This document shows positions 12,541-23,999 of a DNA stretch of 64,000 bases, one piece after another. The notes below the pieces were generated by a model. It saw nothing but the letters and a program-made list of their open reading frames with translations, ran no database searches and was not told where the DNA came from. Source of the DNA: Toxonevra muliebris (taxonomy: Eukaryota; Arthropoda; Insecta; Diptera; Pallopteridae); assembly GCA_963691655.1 (NCBI GenBank), contig OY829326.1, positions 144,974,998 through 145,038,997 of the forward strand, written 5' to 3'. Positions within the stretch are counted from its first letter, which is position 1; every line of letters begins with the position of its first letter. The translations under genes and the position numbers were made by a program.

Positions 12541-12599
12541 GCTAACTGCGAAAAAAAAAAAAATGGATCCAAAATGGAATCTAAAGCCTCGTCATCACT

Positions 12600-13220
12600 T
12601 CTTAGCGGATCAGCCGATTTGAAAACTTGGTAAGCCATTTTTGGGTATTTATAAACTACTGAAATGTGTCAAAAATTGTATCACAGTCGATGAGACCTGG
12701 TATTATCTATCAAATGCTGATACTCAAAGACAAGTTCAATACATATCTAGAGATAAAACGGTTCAAAGTTTTAAAAAAATAAGGCCATCTCAATTTTTAT
12801 GGGGAGTTGCCCTGAACTAATTTTTTTCGAGCCCAGAGATATAATTAATTTTAATTATTACGTCACTAATTGCTTGGAATGCTTAATATAAAACGCGCAG
12901 TCGCTTTATCTTGGATTTCGCATCAGGACTCTCTGTCTTTACATGCATCTAAGCGAACTCTGGGTTTTTTTTGGCAGCCATAAGATCAAATTATTCAAAA
13001 CTTTCCAATTGATTCCTATTTCTAAAACCTCATTGCCTAGTAATTATTTTCTGTGGGCCTACTTAAAAACATTGATGCAGTAATGCTCGTCTTTGAAACA
13101 ACTGAAAAAATCTGGTATTGAAGAGGCTATAATGGTTCCCTTGGAAATGAAATGGAATATTTTTAAATCATTGCAGAAACGATGTCGTCTCCTTCATATA
13201 AAACAAGGCCATCAATTGTA
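12600..13220 (+). pseudogene. Tc1/mariner-superfamily transposase remnant
   Basis: About 12680 reads ITVDETWYYLSNADTQRQ then VQYISRDK, matching the block around the first catalytic aspartate of an ITm transposase (DETW). After stops and frameshifts, about 13030-13080 gives SLPSNYFLWAYLK, corresponding to the third-acidic-residue block with the aspartate lost. About 13090-13215 gives LKKSGIEEAIMVPLEMKWNI and ends in KQGHQL, similar to the C-terminus of these proteins. The order is right, but the frame is broken several times. Subfamily unknown. Confidence 0.55.
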
Positions 13221-13378
13221 ATACTTCTCTTTTGGATCAAATATTAAACTATTAAAACCGTTTTATTTCATTTTTCCCCAAATCTGTAGGCCCCAATGGA
13301 CTGTTTTAGCATAATCGGAGTAGTAGTAGAAATAAATCACGCAAAATATATTCAGAATGCGTTTTTAAGTTTAGAACT

Positions 13379-13700
13379 ACACCGTTGTGCAAATTAATGT
13401 GGACAAAACCATTTTTCTTTGGAAACGTGTTTTATTCATACAAAAAATAAAATTATTACTAAGTCGGTTTCCCGTACCATCTTGATACGTCTTGGCATAG
13501 ATTCTATCAACAATTTGCAATTGTTACAGATTTTCTTATCTTGGTACCGCGCTTCGTTCACCGATTCGAGTAATTTGATTTTGGTTGCGCAATAAATCTT
13601 TCTGAGTCTCATTATGCAAATCGATCACAAATTTTCGCTAAGATTGAGGTCTGGTGAATTAGCAGGCCAATACAAACTTTTTTTGATAACAGGGTGCCAA
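13379..13700 (-). pseudogene. Tc1-like transposase C-terminal remnant
   Basis: The minus strand contains WPANSPDLNLSENL, matching the WPxxSPDLNPIENLW block around the third acidic residue (E) of Tc1-like transposases. Downstream pieces read LLESVNEARYQD and LLIESMPRRIKMV, typical of the C-terminal end. Stops interrupt the frame. The right-hand non-coding edge (acaccgttgtgcaaattaat at about 13379) may be the element's terminal repeat. It lies tail-to-tail with the previous remnant. Confidence 0.6.
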
Positions 13701-15519
13701 GTTTTATACAAAAATCGAGTTTTCAAAATTTATCTATGAGAGTTCAGGAAAACACTTCGAACTCTTAAAACTTGTATATATTTTTTGTTGTTTTTCATCC
13801 CATTTATGAGTACAAATGATAATGAAAAATTTATTGACTGACTGCTGAATGTATGCTGCTTAAAATTGTTCACCATGGCACTGGCGAACAAATTGCACAG
13901 GCCGACAAATTTTTTACCCAGAAGCCAGAATATACTTTCCGAAGGGTTTTGACGAACTAAATTCGAGTCCGAGGTCAGAATTTTTATGATAGCTCCGGTT
14001 CTCTAACCTAAAGGTGCAAATATCATAGTTTTTGAGGTTATGTTATATCGAAAGCAAATTTATTTTTATAAAATCTTTAATGGGGTCTTAAATTACTACT
14101 ATTTCTGCTCAAAATACATTTGAATTTGTTTGGATATATTTTTTAATTTTTGAAAAATCGCACGTTAAAATTAAGTAATTCGACTTATTTCTCGATTTTT
14201 GGAAAATGAAAGGATGGTGTTTCAGTTTCCATGGTTTTTGGAAAACTGTTCGATACAGTTATGAAATGGACATCCAATGCTAAAGACTTTTGCTAATAAA
14301 ATATTAAAATTTTCATTTAATATAGTGTAAACATCCCAAATCTTACTAGCTTCCGGTGAAAGGTCACGGATAAATAATCCAAAAAATCTCATTACAGAAA
14401 GAAGCAAATCCAAGTGCCAACCAATTGCATAATAATTACAAAATTTAGAAGAACTATATAGTTTTAATTGATGAAAGTTTTTTAGTTGTGATTTAGAAAT
14501 AATAGATGATGTTTGGAGGTAATTTGGATCGACCCTTTGTTTAGAGAGTTTTTGTGGAATTTGTGTTCAAAGTTTAGATAAACTTTTTGAATTTTAGTCA
14601 AAAATTTTCCATTTTAAAATCAAAAAATATTTTTTTTTATTGAAATTTTAATTGAAATTAGTAGCGTTTCTTAGAGTTATACCAATTTTGAAACTTACTA
14701 GTAATTTTAATTTATATATATTTTTAAAAACTAGTTATTGTTAAATGATTAGTATTTTTTTTTATTCCAGACCACATTTTAATTTTTGATTTTGTCAACA
14801 TACTTATAAATTTTAATTCAGAAATTGCTTAGAAAGATTCAAAGAAATCATTTTTTATATATTTCATTATGCATCAGCTCATGGGCATGGCCACGGACTA
14901 CCGGATCCAGAGATTTACCTTAAGGGGGTTAATATTTGTTCATCCCTTTTAAATTTTTTTTTATTTGTGGCCAATGATCAAATATATGGAATTTTTATCA
15001 GTAAGGAAGGGGGGAATGGGGGAGACGTTGGGAAGGGGAGGAAAAGTTGAGGAGGGGGAGATTAGGGTGGAGTTGGGGGAGGTTAACGGGGAGTTGGGGT
15101 CGAGGTCAAGGGTATCTAACCCCAAATCCTTTCCCCTTTCATACGCCTCTTAGATCCGCTATTGCTCCTACGTTAGATTGCACAGTCCCATACTATTGCT
15201 TTTAATATATTCGCCACCATCGCCCAGCCATAGCCTATTCCCCTAATTTTGATACGCCCATGAGCAGTCCCATAATTGAGAATTAGTTCGGTGTGGAACA
15301 AGTAAGTCTCCATATCAAATTTTATTAATTTAGCTCGATATGATATTCGAAGATATTGGACTTTGCAAAATTGCCACGCCCATTTTGAGATACGGTCGAA
15401 TTTTATAGCCCACAACTTGACATACACACAAGTGCGTATCTACACCAAATTTCACTAAGATCGGATAAACGGTATATGATTGCATAAGGAAAATACATAG
15501 ATTTGGACAATAATTTGTA
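13701..15519. other. Non-coding stretch with a G-rich island
   Basis: No gene recognised. The only striking composition is at 15003-15110: a purine/G-rich strand with runs of 3-6 G inside otherwise AT-rich DNA (see findings). Confidence 0.4.
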
Positions 15520-16155
<636 letters not shown>

Positions 16156-17750
16156 AATATGAAAGGAATGAAACAAAAATATTTTCATAAATTTTTACAG
16201 TTTGCCCCGTAATTTTTAATTGGCGATCATAGAATATTTCAATAATAATTCAGTATTTTTTATCAATTCAATTTTTTCCATCCCACTTTGTATATTTTCC
16301 TTTCTGAAACTGGAAACTGCAATAATTAAGTTTTGGGCTGTAATGTTTGCAGTTTACCCATAAATTTGTATTGAGTATCTCATGAAATTTCTAAATTACA
16401 GGCAGAAATGGCAATTTTTCCTGATTATTCTGCATTTTTTGAATATCACACGTTATTTTTCACAAATCCTTTTTTCCGTGTATCTCGAAAAACAAATAAT
16501 TCTTTCTGCGTACCGCCAGTCGACTGTATAAAAGAACACAAATGCAGTAGTGACGTCCATTGTGGCTAATACATATGCATAAGTGCCATCTTGAGTGTAA
16601 TGGCATGAAACAGTCAAATCCCGACGTTTGCCACACAACTGTAAGTCCATCCAAATGTCAGCCTTGACACAAACTGGATGCAGTATGATGAAAAATGCTG
16701 ATCCTGAGCAACGTCAAAAAAGGTGGCAGCCCCATCAGCTCAAGATAATCTGCTGTAGACCAATCATTTGCTCAGATGATAAAGAAATGATTAACGAAAC
16801 TAATGCTAGGAACGATGCTTAGTAGAAGCCCTAAGCTTCCAAAAGGAGTAAAAGGGGGGGAAAAAACAAAATTATTGATGCATGTTTTGAAATAAAGAAG
16901 TGGCTCTCGTTGAAAAACCAAACCTTTTTCCAGTCATTTGGTTTTCATCCTTTATATTTTTTTTCCAAACCATCTACTTCTTCTCCCTCACAACAGTCTA
17001 AAGTTAATGGACTTTCCTTCAACTTCTTTCAGGCGATACCGCACTGTAGAGGCATATGCACTTGTTCCACCAAAAGCAAGATTTTCCTGCAAATCCTGTT
17101 TCTGTTCCTTAGCAACAGGCCATCTTTTTTGGTGCTTTTTCGTCTACATTTTTCCACTATCCGATGTAAAATTAAACAAGTTTCTTCATTGAGTTTGGTC
17201 AGAGATTCACTTCACTTTTTTTTCTATTTGCCTTTGAGCTTTCAGATAGCGTAATAACTTTAGAACGATCTTCTATTGATATATCTAAATACTACTAATA
17301 CACATTCAAAACTATCACTTAAAACTAAAACGAAAAAGCGAAATCTTAAATTTAACATCAGAAAGTCAAAATACCCTAAGATATGCAAATGGCTTTGCAA
17401 AAAATACGCCCACATGGGTGATTTGAGGTTAGAGATATTGAACTGCTAATAGTGTTGCCATAACGAAATGTGAAGTAAAATTTATCCCAGAATTAACACA
17501 TGCTTTATTGAAATAAAGAGGCTTTAATGAACAAGGGTGTTCAAGTCAGAGTAAAGTGGATATGACCTTTCCTTGCGGTGTACCTCTATTAATGCTTTTT
17601 TAAATCCTGTGGTTCAATATCCAAATGTGGATCTACCGACTTAAGAAATATTTTCAAATTAATAGAAATTATGTAAAAAAGATAAAAAATTTTGAAAATT
17701 AATGATATGAAATAAAATTTTTTTTCCCTGTTTCTTCAAACCAACTTAGC
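16156..17750. other. Non-coding stretch with one weak candidate exon
   Basis: No supported gene. On the minus strand at about 16460-16690 a frame of roughly 75 codons has unusually protein-like composition and a plausible 3' splice site (see findings). Nothing else was recognised. Confidence 0.35.
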
Positions 17751-18933
17751 GAATTTTTGTTAGTCCCTTCGTATATACATATGTATGTATCTATGCATCT
17801 ACCTAGCGTCTCATTAATATTTCATATTATTTTACATTGTAAAAATATTAATTATTTTCCGCATATGAGCACACAATTAAGAACGAAAAAAACATAGTAC
17901 TTGAATATATTTTCATATATATATATATACATATATTCCACTTAGAAAAAGTATCTGCAATTCATAAGGAAAACAAATTTAACAAAAAAAAAAAAAAAAA
18001 AAAAATATAGAGAAAGAATAACAAAACAACAACAACAACAAGAATGAGAAAAATAATAATAATTTACAAAAGTAGCGTCGTGTGACAATTGTTGTTTTAA
18101 GCTTTTGCTATATGTTGTTCTTGTTGTTGTTGTACTAAAAGTAGTTGCTGCTGCTGTTGTTGTTGTTTTTGTAGTTGTTGTTATTTGAATTTTGAGGACA
18201 TTGTGATGAGGCTTTAGTTTGCAAATCTTTTGCTATGTACCACTTCACACTTTTCCCCTCTACCTTCCACCATTCTCTTTCTAAATAAAATAGTCAACAA
18301 CAACAGCAAAGTGTCCCTCTCCCGTTCGCCCTCTCTTACTTTTCAACTTTCTTTTTGTAGCACACACAAACACTTGGCATTTATAATTCTTTAGATTTTC
18401 TGCAATATTTTTACAATAATAATTTTTCACAAGCATTACAAATACACACAAACACACATGCATACATACATACGAATACACTCATATGCACATACAAGTA
18501 TATAGAAAATGATTTACACCTAACCATTCGTATGATGATGTTGATGACGATGACGGTGACGACGATGCACCTAAACCTAAACGTACGCCATGCGGCCGCC
18601 CACCTGTCAAGTATGCTTCTGGCTGTCATAACGCCCATAACATTGTCATCAAGATAAGTCGCAGTAGCAGTAGTAGCTAACATTACCCTCCATATATGCA
18701 CCTATCTGCCTTGGCAATCTTCTTCTCCCATCTACCTGCTCTTTCTCTCTCTCTCTCTCTCTATCTCTCTAACATAGTGAGAGATCTATCAAACCAAAAC
18801 TCATCCACATACTTGTACTTATGCTTGTATATGTCGCAAAATTGGTGCAAAATCCTTCAGATTCGCCTCGGTAACTGTAACTCTTCTCTTTCTCTTGTCG
18901 CACACGTATGTGGAGCTGTAGTGGATACCGTAT

Positions 18934-18995
<62 letters not shown>

Positions 18996-19560
18996 ATATA
19001 TGTATGTATGTGTGTGTGTTCACTGCAAGTGAAGCGCATCCTTTTTGCATTTTTACTCTGTCAACTCAGTCGTTTTGCTGTTGTTCTTGTTGTTGTTATT
19101 GTATTTTTCTTCTTTTTTTTATTCTTTTGCTATATTTATTATTCTTTTGGCTTTTTGAAGCTTCTTCTCTTTGCCATACATAGCTTCTTTATAGTAACGT
19201 AGGCAGTCAGTCAGTCAGTGAGTCAGCCATCATCATCAGCACAGTAGCACCATCGCCATCGTCGTCGTCATCATCATCAAAATAGCTCACATTCATCATT
19301 GCGTCCTTTCGTTGCTTTTCGTCCTTTCAGTTTTGTTTCTTCTGCTTATTCATTTTTTTTTTTTTATATATATATTTTCATTTGTTTTTCTTTTCTTGTT
19401 GTTGTTTATTTTTTCATTTGTATTTTGCGAAATGCTTATTTTCTGATGATGCACGCCTCTGGTCGTAAATTCCACTTTGGCCTATGTATGTTTGTGTATT
19501 TGTGTGTGTATGTATGTGTGAGGTACCTATCGTAGCATTGATGCAGTTGTTGTAGGCATT
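17751..19560. repeat. Microsatellite-rich non-coding region
   Basis: Clustered simple repeats: (CAA)n and (TTG)n tracts at about 18020-18180, (CT)n at about 18740-18768, (CA)n at 18935-18948, (TA)n at 18948-18993, (GT)n at about 19008-19020, (GTCA)n near 19204-19222 and (GTC/ATC)n near 19258-19278. Open frames across this interval are translations of these repeats. The pattern resembles long introns or regulatory intergenic DNA of flies. Confidence 0.7.
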
Positions 19561-20171
19561 GGGCCGGTGCAAGCGAATTTCATTTGTTTGGAGCTTTATG
19601 CACATACACTTGCATACACACACACACACTTTTATACATATATATATATACGTGAGCATATCATTGCATTGTATGTCCTCAGATGAATGTTTAATTATTT
19701 GCAATTGCAGAATTTCTTTTTCATGCTGACGCTAATGCAACCAAAGCTGCTGGAATATTACAATAGCTGCATGCATACCATATATACAAATAATAATTTT
19801 GCTTTAGTTTTCTTTTAGGTAATGAACGGTGCCGTGAGCTACGATTTTGTTCCTCTTTTTCGTTGGCTCAATAGCCAGATTTAATTAAATTAGGCATGAT
19901 TTATCCATCCATTATTGAACAGCAACATCGTAGAATGAATGTTTTAAGTTCAAATCTTCAATAATTTGGAAAGTTCTCACAGTTGCGTTGAAGAACCTCA
20001 ACATTGCCCGTACATTCCATTTTATTTATAACAGTACTAGCTAGTAGTAGTTAGTAGCTCGTACTAGTTGCTATGGCGTTGGAAAATGCATATGTTTTTT
20101 TGTCTTATATTACACATTCATTTTACGTTTTTATGAAAATTGCATTTGACGGGTCCATTAAAAATTATTTA

Positions 20172-20450
20172 AAACAAAGTAGTAGTGAGTAGAAAAAACA
20201 GCAGAAATAGAAGTAATAAAAAATTGAAGAAAAAATATTTGGAAATAGTTGTGGAAATAGTAGTAAAAAAAAAAAAATAATGGAAAATAGTAGTAGAAAA
20301 AGTAGTAGAAAACATTGGAAAATAAGTAGTAGAAAACAGGAGTGGGAAAAATAGTAGGAAATTAAATAGAAAATATTAGTAGAAATAGTAGTTAAAAAAG
20401 TAGTAGAAAAAGGAATGAAAAAAGTAGTAGAAAATAGTAGTAGGGATTAG
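20172..20450. repeat. Degenerate (TAGTAGAAA)n minisatellite
   Basis: The plus strand repeats variants of gtagtagaaaa and atagtagtaga across nearly 280 bp. A second short patch lies at 20808-20900, inside the tandem repeat field to the right. No coding function is apparent. Confidence 0.7.
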
Positions 20451-21264
20451 CTTTGGTATGCCATTTTTGTAAATGAAATAATTTAAATTTTTCTTTTCAT
20501 ACATGTTATCTTATTTATCTCCACGCCTTTGTAATGGAAATAGACTGGCTATGAAAAAAACGATGAACAATATCATCGAATCAACCAATTTCAATGGCAA
20601 ATTCAAAGTGCTGCTAACACGCATGCTGATAATACCATCAAGTATCATGCTCACTTTTCCAACCCTAATCATATTTTCTTCAAAGACTACCATAGATGAA
20701 TAATAGCTACACACCAAATCTTAGTACCGTACCACAAATATTTCTTGAGATATAATGATAATGAATATTCAGGATTATGGGAGGTGCCACACCTATTGTG
20801 AATATAATAGTAGAAATAGTAGCAGAACAAATATTAGGAAAAATAATGAAAAATTTAGAAAAAGTAGTAGAAAATAGTAGTAATAGAAAATAGTAGAAGA
20901 GCATGGGTGGTGCCACATCCACTAATCCAAGTTTACCTATATTTTTTTGATCACAATACCCTTTGATAAATAATTCTACCATACCAAATCTTAATACTGC
21001 ACTACAAATTATTCCTGAGATATTCCATTGTGAATATTCTAGTTATATGGGATGTTCCACGAACAACTTGACATTGAGAACTCAAACTTCACTATAAGCT
21101 GGGTATTGATAAATAAAACTTTCAAATGATGCCTGAGAAATCCCATAATGAATATTTAGGTTAAATGGGAAGTGCTATGATCACTTTTCCAAGCCTATCC
21201 GTATTTTCTTCAAAGAATACCATTGATGAATAATACCTACATATCAAATCCTAGCACCAAACTT

Positions 21265-21617
21265 TCTCAATAGCCAAGAGGCTAGAGCGTAGGTAGGTCT
21301 ACCATGCCGGAGTGCGTGAGTTCGAATCCTGCAATGTGGTCAAATTAAAAACAAAGCCACCTTGGTTGCCTAGTAGTTGAGTGCTAGACTGGAGTCCCAG
21401 CTGCTTCATGTTCAATTCCCAAACGATTGCTAATTGCTATAATAAATATTGAAACGAAAATAATAAGTAATCCACTTTAGTGGCATAGTGAAACAGGTGC
21501 TTCCACGGATTCGATACTCTGGAACGATATACGATACTAAATTTTGCCATTGACTACATTCCCCATTAAGGATACTCTGGAACAGAAAACTAACATACAA
21601 AAAAAAAAAAAAAAAAC
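21265..21617 (+). repeat. Candidate composite SINE: three tandem tRNA-like modules with poly(A) tail
   Basis: Three A-box/B-box pairs occur head to tail. Module 1: tagccaagagg (21271) and gttcgaatcc (21320). Module 2: ttgcctagtag (21366) and gttcaattccc (21410). Module 3: tggcatagtg (21481) and gattcgatact (21508). The A boxes fit TRGCNNAGNNG and the B boxes approximate GGTTCGANTCC. None folds into an evident complete cloverleaf with acceptor pairing, so these are tRNA-derived rather than tRNA genes. A poly(A) run at about 21598-21617 would be the tail. A 45-bp LINE fragment interrupts the region before the tail. Confidence 0.5.
21526..21570 (-). mobile_element. 45-bp 5'-truncated LINE insertion with 13-bp target duplication
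   Basis: The 45 bases beginning gatatacgatactaaatttt are flanked on both sides by gatactctggaac (21513-21525 and 21571-21583). The same sequence forms the extreme 3' end of the minus-strand LINE at 24000-25390 (from about 24002). The parent LINE continues with gatac where the insertion ends, and the target duplication also starts gatac, indicating microhomology at the 5' junction. Confidence 0.8.
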
Positions 21618-22080
21618 AAAGTACCTGAGGTATCCCATAATGAACATTCAGGTTATATGGGAGGTGTCACACCCATTTTTCCAACCCCATCCACATTTTT
21701 CCTGTAGCATGGAATAACATATTTATGCCGAATGTTTCTGTAGATGAATTCAAAAAAAGCCTTTGAGTTGTATCAATGTACGAAATTTCATGCCAATCAG
21801 TTCAGTAGTTCTCTACTCTACATATAAGCTTCATACAAACGGAAATTCATTTTTATATAAGACGCGCTCAAAGGAAAAATAAAGCATAAAATTTACTAGA
21901 GGTAAGAGTTGTTGCTGTTACTTGCCGACTACAGCTATATAGCTGAGTACGAACGAAGAGTTGTTACTTACGCACACATACAAAATCAAATGGGCAAATC
22001 AGAACAAGACTTTTCTTTGGGTTTGCGAAATTTTCTATTTCACCTTTCCTCTACTAAATTTTATTCTTCACTTTTCCTCT

Positions 22081-22830
22081 GAGCGCGTCATTATTATTAT
22101 TATTATTTAGGGGAGCCCAACCAGGCAGGCAATGCGATCTAAAAGATCTTTTGTGCCATTCTCCATTTCATGACAAAAGACGTTCAGCTGACCTAATAAA
22201 AGTCTTTTGTAGAAGGTGATTAGCCCGCAGAAAAGGATTACCAAAAATTCTTCCTCTGAGCCGAGCCAAGGCCGGACATTCACACAGAATGTGAGGTGTC
22301 GACTCGTCATCTTCCAGACATAGACGACACTCTGTCTCATTGGACAGACCTATTTTGTTTAGGTGATATCTGAGCCCATAGTGTCCAGACATGTAGCCCA
22401 CCAATAGCCTAAGGTTAGGTTTGGAATAAGAGATGGGCTGATTTTGGGCAAGCGGAATGATAAGTGCTTCTGCCTGTCTTAAACCTGGTATATAGTTCCA
22501 ATACTCTAGCCAGTTTGCCTTAGACCACTCCTCAACGATAGATTTCGTAGAGACCCAGTCGACTCCGCAGAACGGATCGGGACCAATGTGCTTGGTAGAT
22601 GAACCTTGCCTAGCCAGTTCATCGGCGGCCTCATTACCAACAATGTCCCAGTGGCCGGGTACCCAACAAAGCGTCACTTTGTTACGGGTAGACAGGCGCT
22701 GGAGACTCTCAAAACACTCTTTCACCAGTTTAGAGGAAAAACTTCATGAAGAGGGTGCTAAGAGAGCCGCCTGGCAGTCTGAAAAAATTACAATATTTGC
22801 GCCTTTAAGACCTTATACAGGAGCGCGTCA
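22081..22830 (-). mobile_element. I-like LINE, 5'-truncated inside RNase H, with target duplication
   Basis: The minus strand encodes the second half of RNase H and the C-terminus. About 22795 reads IVIFSDCQAA; then, in the frame open from 22725 to 22168, WVPGHWDIVGNEAADELARQ carries the conserved C-terminal RNase H motif, followed about 110 residues later by CRLCLEDDESTPHILCECPA, the C-terminal Cys/His motif. A frameshift separates the first piece. The 3' end is a (TAA)n run (22091-22108 read as tta on the plus strand), as in I elements. The direct repeat gagcgcgtcat flanks it (22081-22091 and 22821-22831), so both ends of the insertion are defined. Confidence 0.85.
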
Positions 22831-23034
22831 TATATGGTATTGATTTTCTGAAGTAATGTTTTTGATTTTATCTTTTTTTTGGAGAATTATTGTGAGGAAT
22901 GCACTGCGACTTATAAGATCTATTGTGGCCCTTCATGGACTTGCAGTACTTCCATAAGTCTAATTTCCACTAGAAATTATAGTATTGATTCTACTTCCAT
23001 AGAGGAGTACAGATTGTAGTAGTAGTTTTTAGTC

Positions 23035-23502
23035 TAAGGGGCCTTTCACATATTACGTAACGCATTTTTTGACCAATTTTGACCCCTCCCCCCTGGTCGT
23101 AACACATCGTAACAAAGGGGCCTCGCCCCCCTCCCCCCTACTAAAGTAACAATTTTTTATTTATGAAATTTGCTTTCTTTTTAATTTGACCTATTTATAT
23201 CGATATCTTTTAAATCAGTTCCTCTCACAATACCTTTCATTTACAACGACAACCGCACATTTCTAGCCCGAGATATAATTTTTAAATTATAAAAAAGTTT
23301 AAAAAATTACAACATCTACATAAAAAAATTTTAGCAATGATTTTCGAATGCAGCGGGAGAAAATTAATTTTATAAACTAGTGAATTTTGGAAGTCATCTA
23401 TATTTGATGGTATAAAATCGACGTAACAAGTAACACTTCGTAACAAATTGCCGGACTCCCCCACTCCCTTCGCGAGTTATGTAATATGTGAACGGCCCCT
23501 AA
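23035..23502. mobile_element. MITE with 3-bp TAA target duplication, PIF/Harbinger-like
   Basis: The left terminus is ggggcctttcacatattacg (23038) and the right, reversed, is ggggccgttcacatattaca (ending 23499): 18 of 20 match. TAA lies directly outside on both sides. A TWA duplication with GGGNC termini is the PIF/Harbinger signature. Both arms continue with C-rich ccctcccccc/cccccactccc blocks. No transposase is encoded; an open frame inside it is incidental. Confidence 0.7.
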
Positions 23503-23999
23503 TGTGATTCCTAAAAACTTTACTTCTCGAATTTACCCCTACAGATTATTACCATATCATCAGAGTAATAGTGGAATAAATGCAATTTTTTTGCCATACT
23601 TTATTCGGGAAATTTGGTCTGAATTCAACAATGAATGTTTCAGTCTTTGTTACATGCGAAAAAAGAATAACTCCCTAGAAATAAGTACGCCCTAATGTAC
23701 ATATAATTGATTTCCTTTGCATCAAACATTATTTCTAATACTAATTCTTTGAGTGTTGAGCGGGACTATAGTATTACATTAGTATGACAAGTGGAGTGGA
23801 TTGGAATTTTTAACAATAGAAAAATCTAAAGAATTGTTTTGTTATTTACATAAGAACATACGACTGTGACAATTCTGTCGTCTGTCAGCGGTTTGATTTA
23901 AACTTTAAATAAATGCATAACACTAATAAACAATTTCAAGCATTAGATTTTAATAATTGAATTCAATAATTAATTGTTTTCTGTATTCTAGAAACTTTA
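23503..23999. other. Non-coding stretch
   Basis: Nothing recognised between the MITE on the left and the LINE 3' end on the right. Confidence 0.4.

Larger units (their letters stand above)
20640..21720. repeat. Tandem units of about 220-260 bp with gggaggtg-cacac cores
   Basis: At least four diverged units share, in the same order, ccaaatcttagtaccgtacc or variants, a ctgagatat(cc)cat block, gaatattcaggttatatggg, and aggtgccacacc followed by a ttttccaaccc-atccatattttc stretch. Cores are at about 20760, 21035, 21155 and 21650. A composite tRNA-like element (21265-21617) sits among them. A further dispersed copy lies at 46850-46990. The unit encodes no protein that I can recognise. Confidence 0.65.

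Noticed and set aside
18696..19202. 168-codon open frame on the plus strand
   Set aside because: It translates CT, CA, TA and GT microsatellites and poly-T; overlapping frames on both strands are equally open.
21265..21430. True tRNA genes
   Set aside because: A and B boxes are present but no complete cloverleaf with acceptor stem pairing was found; treated as tRNA-derived repeats.
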